DNA of 64,000 nucleotides from Aquimarina sp. MAR_2010_214 (GTDB lineage: Bacteria > Bacteroidota > Bacteroidia > Flavobacteriales > Flavobacteriaceae): positions 1,054,001 to 1,118,000 of the forward strand of contig NZ_PJMS01000001.1 in assembly GCF_002846555.1 (NCBI RefSeq). Reading direction: 5' to 3'. Below are positions 27,486 through 36,955 of the stretch, piece by piece. The notes under the pieces were generated by a model. That model searched no databases. It was not told the DNA's origin and was given only the letters and a program-made list of their open reading frames with translations. The translations under genes were made by a program, and so were the position numbers. The number at the start of each line of letters is the position of its first letter. Position 1 is the stretch's first letter.

Positions 27486-27564
27486 AAATATAAACGCAAT
27501 AGTATTATTTCATAGGCTATACACGTTTCCAATGCTCTCGAAATAACAAAAGAATTTTTTGAAT

Positions 27565-30500
27565 TTATTTTTCTACAAAAAGATAATTAAGCTGCAAGGT
27601 ATTGAACTCCGCATTAAAACTTTTAATTTCTTCAGTAATTAATTTATCAAAATTTGCTAATTGATTATTGATTTTTTTGGTAAGCTCATTTTTTACAGCA
27701 ACATCTTGTTCTGTAGGACCAAAATCTCCCATGCCTACCAAAGAATTCAGGTGTCCTAGCTTATTAGTGAGTTTAATAGGAAAGTTCAAGGGGTCCTGAT
27801 TACTTTTATTTTTGGTTTGGTATAATGCCTTTTCGATTTCACCAAATTGTTTTTGCAAGTCTGAAGCTTTTTTAACCAGATCTTTAGTCGCTGAATTGTC
27901 TTTGTACTGTATAGAAAAAGCTTTAAGCTGGGCGTTAATTTTCCTAATTTTTTTTATGGATTTATGCGCTTTGTCTACGGTTTTATTAACACTGATAATA
28001 AAGTCAAACTGTGATTGCATTTGTTGTGGTGATGCTTCTGTCCTAGGATCGGCTACAATAGTAAAAGATTGTTTAGATACTTCTTTTCCATTTACTGAAA
28101 GACTTACGGCATAATTACCGGGTACAGCTTTTGGCCCGTTAAGATTTGCCCACCATAGGATCATACCATCTAATTTTTCTGCTCCTTTTCCTCTCATATT
28201 CCAGGCAAACAGTTGAGCTCCTTTTTTCTCTATTTTCAATTGATCTTTTTTCTCTTTTGCTTTTGTACTAAATGATTTTAGTGTATCATTTTTAGTATTA
28301 AAATAGGTTAAAGAAACCGTATCTTTTGCTACATCATAATTTTTGAGATAGAAATAAGTCATAACACCAGCAGGGTGATTAGTTCCTTCTGTTTTAGAGT
28401 CTTTAACACTTCCACCATCCATGCGATAAGAATTTTTGGGTTTAAATAGAATATGATTTTGAGTTTTCATTGTGTTGTTTAATTGATGTAAGACCGTTAA
28501 ATCATCAATTATCCAGAGACTCCTTCCTTGTGTAGCAACAATTAAATTGTTGTCTTTGATTGTTAAATCAGTTATTGGAACAATAGGTAAATTTAACTGC
28601 AAAGGTTGCCAGGCAGCCCCATCATTAAAAGAGATGTACATACCTGTTTCTGTACCGGCATATAATAATCCTTTTTGCTTAGGATCCTCACGAAGCACAC
28701 GTGTGAAATGTTCGTTTTCGATTCCATTCGTAATTTTTGTCCATGACTTACCATAATCGGTAGTCTTGTAGAGGTAAGGAGCAAAATCACCAGACTTATA
28801 TTTGGTTCCGGCAATATAGCAAGTACCCTCTGTAAAAACACTGGGTTCGATACTATTGATCATCATCCATTCTGGCATACCCTTTGGCGTTACATTATTC
28901 CAGGACTTTCCTCCATCCTGGCTTACATGTAGAAGTCCATCATCACTCCCTACCCAAAGTAACCCTTCTTTGACAGGGCTTTCTGCAGCGGCAAAAATAG
29001 TGGAATAATATTCTACAGACGTATTGTCTTGCGTGATAGGGCCTCCAGAAGATTTTTGTTTGTCAGGATCATTTCTAGTTAAATCGGGACTGATCACTTT
29101 CCAGCTTTGTCCTTCATTTTCGGTAACATGAACATGATTAGAGAATGTATATAATCTGTTTGGATTATGTTTGGAGAATAGTATTGGGAAATTCCATTGA
29201 AAACGATATTTCATATCCTCTGCACCATGTCCCATAGGATTATCCGGCCATACACTAATTGAGCGTAAGGTTTCTGTTTTATGATTTACTCGGGTAAGAA
29301 AACCATCGTAACTTCCTCCATAAACAATATCATTATCTTTAGGATCGACAGCAATATGAGCTGATTCTCCCCCTGCGGTACGTTCCCAATCATTTTTAGA
29401 TATAGATCTCCCCGTACTTCTATGATTGATGCGTATAGTAGAATTATCCTGTTGAGCGGCATAAATTCGATATGGGAAACTATTATCAGTAGTCACTCTA
29501 TAAAATTGTGAAGTGGGTTGATTGTGATAAGTACTCCAGGTTTCGCCACCATCATAGGTGATTTGTGCACCTCCGTCATCCCCAATTATGATACGTTTCG
29601 GATTTTCTGGAGCAATCCACAGATCATGGTGGTCTCCATGTGGAGCACTATAACTACTAAAGTTTTTACCTCCGTCTTTGCTTTTATGATAGGACACATT
29701 AACGACATAAACAACATCTATATCTTGAGGGTCGGCATAAATTCTACTATAGTACCATGCGCGTTGACGTAAACTTCTACTGCTATTTAATTGACTCCAG
29801 GTGTCACCTCCATCATCACTACGATATACTCCGCCTTTTTCTTTATTCTCTACTATAGCCCAAACTCGTTCACTATTGACAGGAGAAACAGTGACTCCCA
29901 TTATTCCTAAAGTATCTTTGGCAAACCCTTTGTGTTGCGAAATCTCATTCCATGTTTTTCCACTATCCGTACTTTTCCATAGGGCAGAACCCTTTCCTCC
30001 AGAACTAAGGCTATAAGGTGTTCTTCTTGCATTCCATGTCGAGGCATATAAAATTCGAGGATTATTAGGGTCTAAAGTCAAATCTACCGCTCCAGAATCC
30101 ACATTTGCAAACAACACTTTGTTCCAGGTTTTACCTCCATCGATACTTTTGTATACACCACGATCTTGAGTAGATTTATATATATTTCCTAATGCTGCAG
30201 CATATACAATATCAGGATTAGTAGGATGAATAGCTATTCTTGGGATATGTCTACTTTTAGGAAGACCCGCTTGCACCCATGTTTTGCCTGCATCCACACT
30301 TTTCCAAACACCATAACCCGAAGATACATTACCACGTAACGTTTTTTCTCCACCACCAACATAGATTACATTGGGATCACTTTTTGATATGGCAATAGCA
30401 CCAATTGATCCTCCAAAAAAGCCATCAGAAATATTTTTCCAGGTACGTCCACCATCTGTAGTTTTCCATACTCCACCACCAGTAGCTCCAAAATAAAATA

Positions 30501-30678
30501 AATTAGGCTTTCCGGGTACTCCGGTTACTGCAGCACTTCGACCGCCACGAAACGGTCCAATAAGTCTATATTCCAAAGCGTCATAAAGTTCCTGATTATA
30601 TGTTTGAGAGTTGGATGTGAAAATAGTTGAGAAAGCAAAAAAGAGTATAAGGATTACTCTGCCGAATTGTGAATGCAT
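27565..30678 (-). CDS. exported BNR/VPS10-type repeat protein (sialidase-like propeller)
   Basis: 1037 residues with a signal peptide (about 1-24, ending SNSQ). Many BNR/Asp-box repeats follow (GGVWKTTDGGRTWKNIS, GVWKSVDAGKTW, GVYRSDDGGDTW, GETWSTY, GKSWNNV, GKSWTKI), forming one or two beta-propellers over residues 35-730. The C-terminal ~250 residues hold a beta domain (YFYLKNY, GNYAVSLSVNGKEVS) and a helical coiled tail. Bacteroidetes have many such glycosyl-hydrolase-like proteins of unsettled substrate; no sialidase RIP motif is visible, so catalysis is not assured. Confidence 0.82.
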   Translation of the reverse strand: MHSQFGRVILILFFAFSTIFTSNSQTYNQELYDALEYRLIGPFRGGRSAAVTGVPGKPNLFYFGATGGGVWKTTDGGRTWKNISDGFFGGSIGAIAISKSDPNVIYVGGGEKTLRGNVSSGYGVWKSVDAGKTWVQAGLPKSRHIPRIAIHPTNPDIVYAAALGNIYKSTQDRGVYKSIDGGKTWNKVLFANVDSGAVDLTLDPNNPRILYASTWNARRTPYSLSSGGKGSALWKSTDSGKTWNEISQHKGFAKDTLGIMGVTVSPVNSERVWAIVENKEKGGVYRSDDGGDTWSQLNSSRSLRQRAWYYSRIYADPQDIDVVYVVNVSYHKSKDGGKNFSSYSAPHGDHHDLWIAPENPKRIIIGDDGGAQITYDGGETWSTYHNQPTSQFYRVTTDNSFPYRIYAAQQDNSTIRINHRSTGRSISKNDWERTAGGESAHIAVDPKDNDIVYGGSYDGFLTRVNHKTETLRSISVWPDNPMGHGAEDMKYRFQWNFPILFSKHNPNRLYTFSNHVHVTENEGQSWKVISPDLTRNDPDKQKSSGGPITQDNTSVEYYSTIFAAAESPVKEGLLWVGSDDGLLHVSQDGGKSWNNVTPKGMPEWMMINSIEPSVFTEGTCYIAGTKYKSGDFAPYLYKTTDYGKSWTKITNGIENEHFTRVLREDPKQKGLLYAGTETGMYISFNDGAAWQPLQLNLPIVPITDLTIKDNNLIVATQGRSLWIIDDLTVLHQLNNTMKTQNHILFKPKNSYRMDGGSVKDSKTEGTNHPAGVMTYFYLKNYDVAKDTVSLTYFNTKNDTLKSFSTKAKEKKDQLKIEKKGAQLFAWNMRGKGAEKLDGMILWWANLNGPKAVPGNYAVSLSVNGKEVSKQSFTIVADPRTEASPQQMQSQFDFIISVNKTVDKAHKSIKKIRKINAQLKAFSIQYKDNSATKDLVKKASDLQKQFGEIEKALYQTKNKSNQDPLNFPIKLTNKLGHLNSLVGMGDFGPTEQDVAVKNELTKKINNQLANFDKLITEEIKSFNAEFNTLQLNYLFVEK

Positions 30679-30834
30679 AGTTAGTTGAGATTTAATTTAA
30701 AAGCCTTGCGTTTTCAGAGAAATTACAGATAAAATAGATTTGATGGGATACTAAAGTCAGGAATTAAAAATTATTCCAAAAGATTTTCACGTAATTTTAA
30801 CCTTAGCTATTGAGATCATTTCTAATTTTGAAGC

Positions 30835-31848
30835 ATGGTTATAGAAGGTTTTATACTTGTCTTAAGTTGTTTGGGAGTTATCCAGGCTCTTTTCTTATGT
30901 TTTTATCTTTTTACGCTGAAAAAAGGAAATAGAAAAGCGAATGCATTTTTGGCTTTGGTATTGTTAGGGCTAACAATACGGATAGGAAAATCTGTTTTTC
31001 ATAATTATATTGAAGTTGATCCCAGATTAAGAAATTTAGCGATTTCAACTATATTGGCTGTAGGTCCTTTTCTTTGGTTTTATGGTAAAGCTCTTTTTGA
31101 GAAACAACAAACGTTTTCAAACCAAAACTATATTCATTTGATACCTTTTGTATTATTTGTTTTATGTAGTCCTATTATTCCTAATAGGGGAGATTTATTT
31201 TCATCTATAGCGTATTCTTTGGTTCTCCTTCACTTTGGTATCTATCTATCCATTTGCTGGAGAGGTATTTTAAAAATCACAAATGATGCAAATCCACAAC
31301 TTTTAAAATGGTATAGAAATATTGTGATTGGAATTAGCTTGATTTGGGTACTGTATCTTGGTATTTTTGTTAGGGTTATTCCATTTTATATTCTTGGAGC
31401 GATTTCTTTTTCATTTTTAATATATATGTTTTCTTACCTGCTTTTAAAAAGGCATGTTTTTGCATTAGAAAAATATAGTAATTCTAGAATTGACCGAGAA
31501 GCTTCCAAAAAATTACTTAATCGTGTAAAGGAACTATTCGAAAATGAAAACGTTTATTTAGATAGTAATATTTCTTTACAGACCATAGCAGAAAAACTAT
31601 CAGTTTCCTCAAGAGAATTATCACAGGTAATTAATGAGAATGAACAAAAGAATTTCTCTGAGTTTGTAAATCATTTTCGAATAACAAAAGCCAAAAAGTT
31701 ACTTGTGGATTCTGAGTATGCTTTAGAAAAAATTGCAACTGTAGCTTATGATTGCGGTTTTGGTAATGTTACATCTTTTAACCTCGCTTTTAAAGCAGAA
31801 ACTCAGCTTACACCTTCACAATATAGAACTCAATTTAGTGCTGCTTAA
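30835..31848 (+). CDS. AraC-family regulator with membrane N-terminus
   Basis: 337 residues. About seven membrane helices (1-210) precede an AraC/XylS domain (about 235-335) with LQTIAEKLSVSSRELSQVIN and LEKIATVAYDCGFGNVTSFN. Same architecture as the protein at 24057. It is divergent from the BNR gene and 89 bp ahead of the sugar dehydrogenase gene, so either may be its target. ATG 30835 is preceded closely by TAATTTTG (30823-30830), which resembles a -7 element but has no partner at the right distance. Confidence 0.82.
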   Translation: MVIEGFILVLSCLGVIQALFLCFYLFTLKKGNRKANAFLALVLLGLTIRIGKSVFHNYIEVDPRLRNLAISTILAVGPFLWFYGKALFEKQQTFSNQNYIHLIPFVLFVLCSPIIPNRGDLFSSIAYSLVLLHFGIYLSICWRGILKITNDANPQLLKWYRNIVIGISLIWVLYLGIFVRVIPFYILGAISFSFLIYMFSYLLLKRHVFALEKYSNSRIDREASKKLLNRVKELFENENVYLDSNISLQTIAEKLSVSSRELSQVINENEQKNFSEFVNHFRITKAKKLLVDSEYALEKIATVAYDCGFGNVTSFNLAFKAETQLTPSQYRTQFSAA

Positions 31849-31937
31849 TTGATTTTTCGTTTTAAAGATCATGTTTTTTAAAGGATTTTGATGTATTCTT
31901 TTGGATTTTGCACTCAGAAAAATTCAAAATAATATTA

Positions 31938-33098
31938 ATGAATAAATCAATATTCTTACTGCTTTTGATTGTGGCGGCTTGTGCCAAAATTGAAAAACCT
32001 TCAGAGGTTTCAAAAAAGAAAATGCAGCCAATAAAAGAAATCATAATAGATAGCCTTAAACACCCCTGGAGCATGGCTTTTTTATCAGAAGATGAGGTTC
32101 TGGTATCAGAAAAGGATGGAAATTTGGTTAAAGTAAATCTCATTTCAAAAGAAAAAAGAATTATTAAAGGTTTTCCTCGTGACCTTACTGATAGCATTCG
32201 AATGATTACAGGAGGAGATAATTCGGGTATTTTTGAAGTAGTGTTGGATCCGGATTTTAACAACAATGAACATATATATCTTTCGTATGCTGCAAAAAGG
32301 AAAGGGGAAGGAAGTGCTACAAAAGTAGTACGAGCTGTACTAAACAATGACTCCTTAACTAGTATAAAAACATTGCTCGAAGCCGGACCGTTTACAAGAG
32401 AATATTTTCATTATGGAGGAGGGATGACTTTTGGACCCGATGGTAAATTATACATTACCATGGGAGAGCGATTATTTAAGGAAATTGATGAACCTGAAAT
32501 ACCTATCGCTCAGGACTTGAAAGATAAACGAGGAAAAATATATAGAATAAACCCTGATGGAAGTATACCTGATGATAATCCAGATTTTGGAACAACTGCG
32601 GTTCCGGGAATTTATGCTATTGGGATTAGAGCCGCACAAGGGATAACTGTAAATACTGCAACAGGAGAGATATGGTTTAGTGAGCATGGTACCCGACAAG
32701 GAGATGAGGTTAATAGGTTGAAACCTGGAGCTAATTATGGCTGGCCGATTATTACGACCGGGGGCTATCGAAGTAAAGAGTATTATCCTCCTAAAATTGA
32801 AGGAGCAGTGTATACCGATCCCATTTGGTATTGGATGCATACTGTAGCACCTACTGGGCTCCTATTTTATACAGGCGATGAATTTCCAGAATGGAAAAAT
32901 GATCTACTCGTTCCTGGATTGAGTAGAGGGAGTCTGTGGAGATTCAGAATCGAAAATAAAATCATAAAAAGCGCTGAAGAATTGTTTGTTGATGATAGAA
33001 TACGATCCAGGAAAATAGCGCAAAGTCCAGAAGGGAAACTCTATCTACTTACCGATGAACCTAATGGGAAAATCTTAAGAATAGAAAATAATCAATAA
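31938..33098 (+). CDS. PQQ-dependent sugar dehydrogenase-like lipoprotein
   Basis: About 386 residues from ATG 31938: a lipoprotein signal MNKSIFLLLLIVAACAKIEK and then a six-bladed propeller of the GdhB/YliI type. Recognisable blocks are LKHPWSMAFLSEDEVLVSEK, FHYGGGMTFGPDGKLYITMG, GIRAAQGITVNTATGEIWFS followed by EHGTRQGDEVNRLKPGANYG, and APTGLLFYTGDEF. The enzyme family oxidises aldose sugars with PQQ in the periplasm. The frame opens at a TTG at 31908, but the signal peptide begins at 31938. A repeat element starts 1 bp after its stop. Confidence 0.85.
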   Translation: MNKSIFLLLLIVAACAKIEKPSEVSKKKMQPIKEIIIDSLKHPWSMAFLSEDEVLVSEKDGNLVKVNLISKEKRIIKGFPRDLTDSIRMITGGDNSGIFEVVLDPDFNNNEHIYLSYAAKRKGEGSATKVVRAVLNNDSLTSIKTLLEAGPFTREYFHYGGGMTFGPDGKLYITMGERLFKEIDEPEIPIAQDLKDKRGKIYRINPDGSIPDDNPDFGTTAVPGIYAIGIRAAQGITVNTATGEIWFSEHGTRQGDEVNRLKPGANYGWPIITTGGYRSKEYYPPKIEGAVYTDPIWYWMHTVAPTGLLFYTGDEFPEWKNDLLVPGLSRGSLWRFRIENKIIKSAEELFVDDRIRSRKIAQSPEGKLYLLTDEPNGKILRIENNQ

Positions 33099-33099
33099 A

Positions 33100-33336
33100 C
33101 CCGTTGTGCATTTAGAAATCAACAGCATAAAAAAAGCGTCAATTCGAGTGGTTTTTCGGAATAGCCTCTCGACTACGCTCGAGATGATATGAAGAAAAAT
33201 TGTATCGAGAATAGCTTTTTTGATTCAAAATTCTATTCTGGATAGCTCTGCTGAACTTGCCGAAGTACAAGACTCCTAAGTCGGATCGAAATCGAATTGA
33301 CGAATTTTGAATTAAAAAATCTTAAATGCACAATGG
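33100..33336. repeat. 237-bp composite repeat element with gttgtgcattt ends
   Basis: Outer inverted repeats cccgttgtgcatttaga (33100-33116) and its near complement at 33320-33336. An inner inverted pair cgtcaattcga (33137-33147) and tcgaattgacg (33292-33302) encloses a segment related to 15768-15915. The outer ends match those of the 78-bp element at 27408-27485, which looks like a version lacking the core. No ORF. Confidence 0.6.
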
Positions 33337-33365
33337 ACTAATCAATAACATAAATAAAAAAACAC

Positions 33366-33788
33366 ATGAAAACCTATTTTTGGATAACCCTATTTTTAGT
33401 TAGTTGTAACATTATCATTGCACAATCAGAAGAAGATAATATACGTGCTTCGATTAATAAATACCTAGAAGGAACCTCATATAACAAGCCTGAAACAATT
33501 AAAGAAGCTTTTTATGATGAAGCAAATTTGTTTCTAACTCATAAAGAGAAAAAACTATGGATTGTACCGATTAATGAATATGCTTCATGGTTTGAAAAAA
33601 GAGAGCAAGGAAAATTTAATGGTAGGATAGGTAAAATACTATCTATAGACAGAGAAAATGATATCGCTATGGCAAAAGCCGAAATTTTGATAGAAGGTGA
33701 AGATATAAGATATATCGATATTTTTCTTCTGAAAAAGATTGATGCAGAGTGGAAAATTATTAGTAAAGCTGCTACAACCAAAAAATAA
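33366..33788 (+). CDS. exported NTF2-like protein
   Basis: 140 residues. Signal peptide MKTYFWITLFLVSCNIIIAQ, then a compact alpha+beta domain: a helix with EDNIRASINKYLEGTSYNKP, ETIKEAFYDEANLFL, and strands AMAKAEILIEG, RYIDIFLLKKI, WKIISKAA. This is the SnoaL/nuclear-transport-factor-2-like layout seen in putative lumazine-binding proteins. No catalytic residue can be assigned. It is the last gene before the 43-bp repeat bounding the island. Confidence 0.65.
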   Translation: MKTYFWITLFLVSCNIIIAQSEEDNIRASINKYLEGTSYNKPETIKEAFYDEANLFLTHKEKKLWIVPINEYASWFEKREQGKFNGRIGKILSIDRENDIAMAKAEILIEGEDIRYIDIFLLKKIDAEWKIISKAATTKK

Positions 33789-33802
33789 AAACAACTAGTT
33801 AC

Positions 33803-33845
33803 TTTCTGTAATAAGCTTAGTTCTCACTTCCCGATTCAGAAAATA
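33803..33845. repeat. left copy of 43-bp direct repeat bounding the island
   Basis: 43 bp identical to 39689-39731, same orientation. The right copy encodes the last 14 or so codons of the MATE gene on the minus strand; this left copy is a detached duplicate just after the NTF2-like gene. It begins tttctgtaataagcttagtt. Confidence 0.85.
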
Positions 33846-33881
33846 TCTGACAGTGTGAATTTGAAATCCGTATAAGAAAAC

Positions 33882-33914
33882 AAAAACAGTCATATATAAT
33901 TTGGCTGTTTTTTT
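33882..33914 (+). terminator. hairpin with T run ahead of the toxin gene
   Basis: aaaaacagtc (33882-33891) pairs with ggctgttttt (33903-33912) including one G-T wobble, followed by further T. It would shield the toxin operon from upstream transcription. Confidence 0.55.
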
Positions 33915-34007
33915 GTTTTAACGCTAAAAAATACTCAGTCCCGAAAAATGAAACTGGCATGTGTTTAATTTGTACCAAGTTAAATATTCACATTAAATAA
34001 AATTAGT

Positions 34008-36002
34008 ATGAAAAACCATTTTACGAGCTATGCATTTATGACCATAGCTGTATTATTAACCTTCTTTTTCTCTAGTTGCGAAAAAGAAGAGGGTTTTATA
34101 ACAGAATCAGTATCATTAAATACTACAGAAGAACACTCTTCTTCAAGTTATACATATGCCAGCGGGACAGAAGTGCCAGAGGTTTTTGAAGCGTTTAACA
34201 TTGCATTGAATGCTCCTAAATCCAAATCATTTGATAATGTTACGGTTGATAAGAATCAGGTCGTAGAGCTAACTACCTTATCAGGAGATAAGACGTATAG
34301 TATGTTACTTACCGTTCCTAATACAAGTGCATACGAGTTTTATAATTTAGTGGTAAAAAAATATGCAGATGGTACGATCGGAGAACCTTTTGTATTACAA
34401 TATCAAACCGATAAAAAAGCTCATGAGATCACAGCAGAGGATTACAATAGTCTAAACTGGCAAATTACTAGTTATGAAGCCAAAGATTTTTTTGGTCGTG
34501 AGATAAGTGTATTATCATCAAAATCATCTTCTCCTTGTTCTTCTGTTGATATACGGCCCGACACTCCAAATAGTGTTGGTGGTTTTTCTGCAGAAGGTAG
34601 TTTATCGAGCTATTTTATAAAAGGCAAACGATTACCAAGAACCTCGAATGCAGGACCTAATGGAGTTCTTGGTACAGTTACGACATGTGTTAAACAAACC
34701 AGAAGGGTGCATCATCAATGTAAAGGCCCTAATAGTGAGACAAATCACCCAGAAGGTCCTAATAGTGGAGCAGCAGGAGATGGTCGTTGTGGAGATGCAA
34801 GGTCAAGTTATAGCGGTACAGGTGATAAACTGGTTACTCAAATTACCTGTATTGATGTTAATGTTGTAGTTAAAGGACAATACTCTTCTACTAACGCTAT
34901 AGATGGAACTGTAATATATGATTATACCGACATCTATTTTAATAAAGGAAAGTACAGCCTTTGTCAATTAGAAAATATATATAATGGATTAGTAGAGAAT
35001 CAAGCGAATCTTAATCCCGGAGGGATTAAGTTAAGAGATCGCATAAAGACTACTTTGGGCCTAGATGGGTATAGTAGTTATTGTAGTGGTCAAAGAAGAG
35101 ATGGTGGTGCAGTGAAAGCTCATAGCAAAGGAGCTGTTGGTCCAGGTAGTGCTACTCCAGATGCTTCTATTGCTGGTTCACAGGTAAGGTGTGCTGATAA
35201 TATTGATAATGTAGCAATTAGTACCCCATCAGAAATTCATAACCTGATCAAATCTTTAAAAACCATTGGAAGAGATGATTTTCATGGAATAACCACAGCA
35301 CAGGAGAAATGGCTGTTAGATCCCAAAAACCAAACTGAAGCTCGTAAAATTGCCTATTTTGTAGAAAGTAAGCAAGGGAATGGTGAGGCGAAAAAAACAG
35401 CTAAAGAGATGATAATAGCAGCTATAGATGGCGCTTTAGTTAGTATACAGCCTTTTGTGAAATATCCAAAAGATAAAGCAGAACAGTATAAAAGAGATTA
35501 TCCTGCGTTAACAGAATTTTTAAAGAATGAAATACCAAAAATAGCTAATAATGACAAAATTATTAATGAAATACATGGTATTACTGATGCTCCTGTTGAA
35601 ACTATTAAAGAAGCATTACAATGGGGAAAAGGCCCCGAAATTGTAATTGAGCAATTACATGGAGAAGGTAACAAGGAGCAATATGGGGCATATCGAGGAA
35701 CTTTCAACCCTGAGCTTAGGAATAAACTTTTTATAGATATTGATTTGATAAATGATATAGAAAATTTAAAAAATAGCGATAAGTTTAGAGAAGAAATAGG
35801 TTTTCTCATTGCTGTAACTATTTTACATGAATATAATCATTTCGGTGATACTGTTTTTGGCAATAATTTCTGGGGCGAATTATATCTTGATGATCCAGTA
35901 GATCAAAATGAAGCTGGCGCGGTTTTTGAAGTAGCTATTTTTGGTGAAACTGTATGGCGAAGTAATGTAGGAGTAATAATGAGAAATTTCGGAAATTGGT
36001 AA
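34008..36002 (+). CDS. lipoprotein with C-terminal HExxH metallopeptidase-like domain; candidate toxin
   Basis: 664 residues. A lipoprotein signal ends at Cys24 (FFFSSC), followed by EKEEG, which fits the K-(D/E)2 surface-export signal of Bacteroidetes. Residues ~45-170 are strand-rich. About 175-390 is a Cys-rich region (CVKQTRRVHHQC, GDGRCGD, SYCSGQRRDGG). From ~395 the protein is helical, and the last ~115 residues hold FLIAVTILHEYNHFGD with HEYNH at 607-611 and a conserved Glu635 in NEAG, a plausible gluzincin zinc site. Only this C-terminal part recurs at 36992-37399. The next gene starts 1 bp after its stop. Arrangement suggests a surface-displayed polymorphic toxin; the family name is not certain. 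Confidence 0.65.
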   Translation: MKNHFTSYAFMTIAVLLTFFFSSCEKEEGFITESVSLNTTEEHSSSSYTYASGTEVPEVFEAFNIALNAPKSKSFDNVTVDKNQVVELTTLSGDKTYSMLLTVPNTSAYEFYNLVVKKYADGTIGEPFVLQYQTDKKAHEITAEDYNSLNWQITSYEAKDFFGREISVLSSKSSSPCSSVDIRPDTPNSVGGFSAEGSLSSYFIKGKRLPRTSNAGPNGVLGTVTTCVKQTRRVHHQCKGPNSETNHPEGPNSGAAGDGRCGDARSSYSGTGDKLVTQITCIDVNVVVKGQYSSTNAIDGTVIYDYTDIYFNKGKYSLCQLENIYNGLVENQANLNPGGIKLRDRIKTTLGLDGYSSYCSGQRRDGGAVKAHSKGAVGPGSATPDASIAGSQVRCADNIDNVAISTPSEIHNLIKSLKTIGRDDFHGITTAQEKWLLDPKNQTEARKIAYFVESKQGNGEAKKTAKEMIIAAIDGALVSIQPFVKYPKDKAEQYKRDYPALTEFLKNEIPKIANNDKIINEIHGITDAPVETIKEALQWGKGPEIVIEQLHGEGNKEQYGAYRGTFNPELRNKLFIDIDLINDIENLKNSDKFREEIGFLIAVTILHEYNHFGDTVFGNNFWGELYLDDPVDQNEAGAVFEVAIFGETVWRSNVGVIMRNFGNW

Positions 36003-36003
36003 T

Positions 36004-36513
36004 ATGAAAAAGGTTATTTTAATTATAATAGCATTAGGAACTTTCGTTTCTAAAGGACAAGAAAGAGATTGTAGTAATACAAAAATTTACAATCTTGTTT
36101 TTCAAGAAATGCAATTATATAAGAAAAAAGCAGTTGAGATCAAAGTTGGTTATAAACCAAGTAAATTTATTATTGAGAGTATTGACAAGATGAATATTTT
36201 TGACACTAAAGAAATGGAACAATTTAATAATCTACCTAAAGATATGGATTACCTTTCTTGTAGTAAATTTAAAAGGCAAATAGAATTAATATTAAGTGAT
36301 GATCTGATAAAGGAAAATGGTAGTTATAATAGCTATAAATTTTCTAAAGTAATATCTCTTTCAGATTCTAAAAAATGTATTCTTATGTATACAGTTGCTA
36401 AAAACAGAAAATATGAAGGGGGAAAAGCAATAGGTGGTGAGATCTTATATATATATGATTATCATAAAGGAAAATGGTCTTTAAGCGATAAGAAAATTGT
36501 TGTAATGTACTAA
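36004..36513 (+). CDS. small exported Cys-containing protein, toxin-module partner
   Basis: 169 residues with a signal peptide (MKKVILIIIALGTFVSKGQE) and at least three later cysteines (ERDCSN, YLSCSKF, SKKCIL). The body has helices and a strand-rich end (GGEILYIYDYHKGKWSLSDK). It begins 1 bp after the 664-residue gene, so the two are coupled. A paralogue of about 50% identity (by eye) follows the orphan toxin domain at 37401-37916, so the protein travels with the metallopeptidase domain. A periplasmic inhibitor or chaperone for the toxin is a reasonable inference. No named family. Confidence 0.65.
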   Translation: MKKVILIIIALGTFVSKGQERDCSNTKIYNLVFQEMQLYKKKAVEIKVGYKPSKFIIESIDKMNIFDTKEMEQFNNLPKDMDYLSCSKFKRQIELILSDDLIKENGSYNSYKFSKVISLSDSKKCILMYTVAKNRKYEGGKAIGGEILYIYDYHKGKWSLSDKKIVVMY

Positions 36514-36550
36514 TTCTTCCGAATAATATTATGTTCGTATAAATAATAAT

Positions 36551-36931
36551 ATGAATCGTAAATGTAGAGATAAAGATTTTGATAAGGTTAATAAAGAACT
36601 TAACCTTATTAGTACTCCTGATTGGGGTATTGTAAATGATGATGCAAACAGAGTTGTAGAGTTTATTAAGTATTATAACAATAATGTTGATGAATTAGAT
36701 GAAGGTGTTGAATTTGAGTTTTTAGAACTAGTTATCTCATCAATGAATGAAGCTATTCTCGAAAATAAAGTGGATAACGAAATGACATTTTTGTTTAAAG
36801 AATTTATATATCCACATCTTAGTAATGAACTTGCTCTTCATTTTCAAACTATTATTTATTGGAGTGTTATCGCAGATCAAGAGGAGTTTCCTGTTGGTTT
36901 TTTAATACGTGAAATGCTTGGCGATGATTAA
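36551..36931 (+). CDS. small acidic protein, candidate immunity protein
   Basis: 126 residues, no signal peptide, strongly acidic and mostly helical (RVVEFIKYYNNNVDELDEGV, EFEFLELVISSMNEAILENK), ending REMLGDD. Size, charge and place after a toxin-like gene are those of immunity proteins. The copy at 39184-39552 is nearly identical from residue ~28 to the end, but the first ~25 residues differ. Predicted cytoplasmic, which fits poorly with a toxin that acts only in the envelope. No named family. Confidence 0.6.
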   Translation: MNRKCRDKDFDKVNKELNLISTPDWGIVNDDANRVVEFIKYYNNNVDELDEGVEFEFLELVISSMNEAILENKVDNEMTFLFKEFIYPHLSNELALHFQTIIYWSVIADQEEFPVGFLIREMLGDD

Positions 36932-36955
36932 AAGTATGTAATAAACCGTAATCAT

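Noticed and set aside
30823..30830. TAATTTTG as a promoter of the AraC gene at 30835
   Set aside because: No TTG partner at 19-21 bp, and it would place the transcript start after the ATG.
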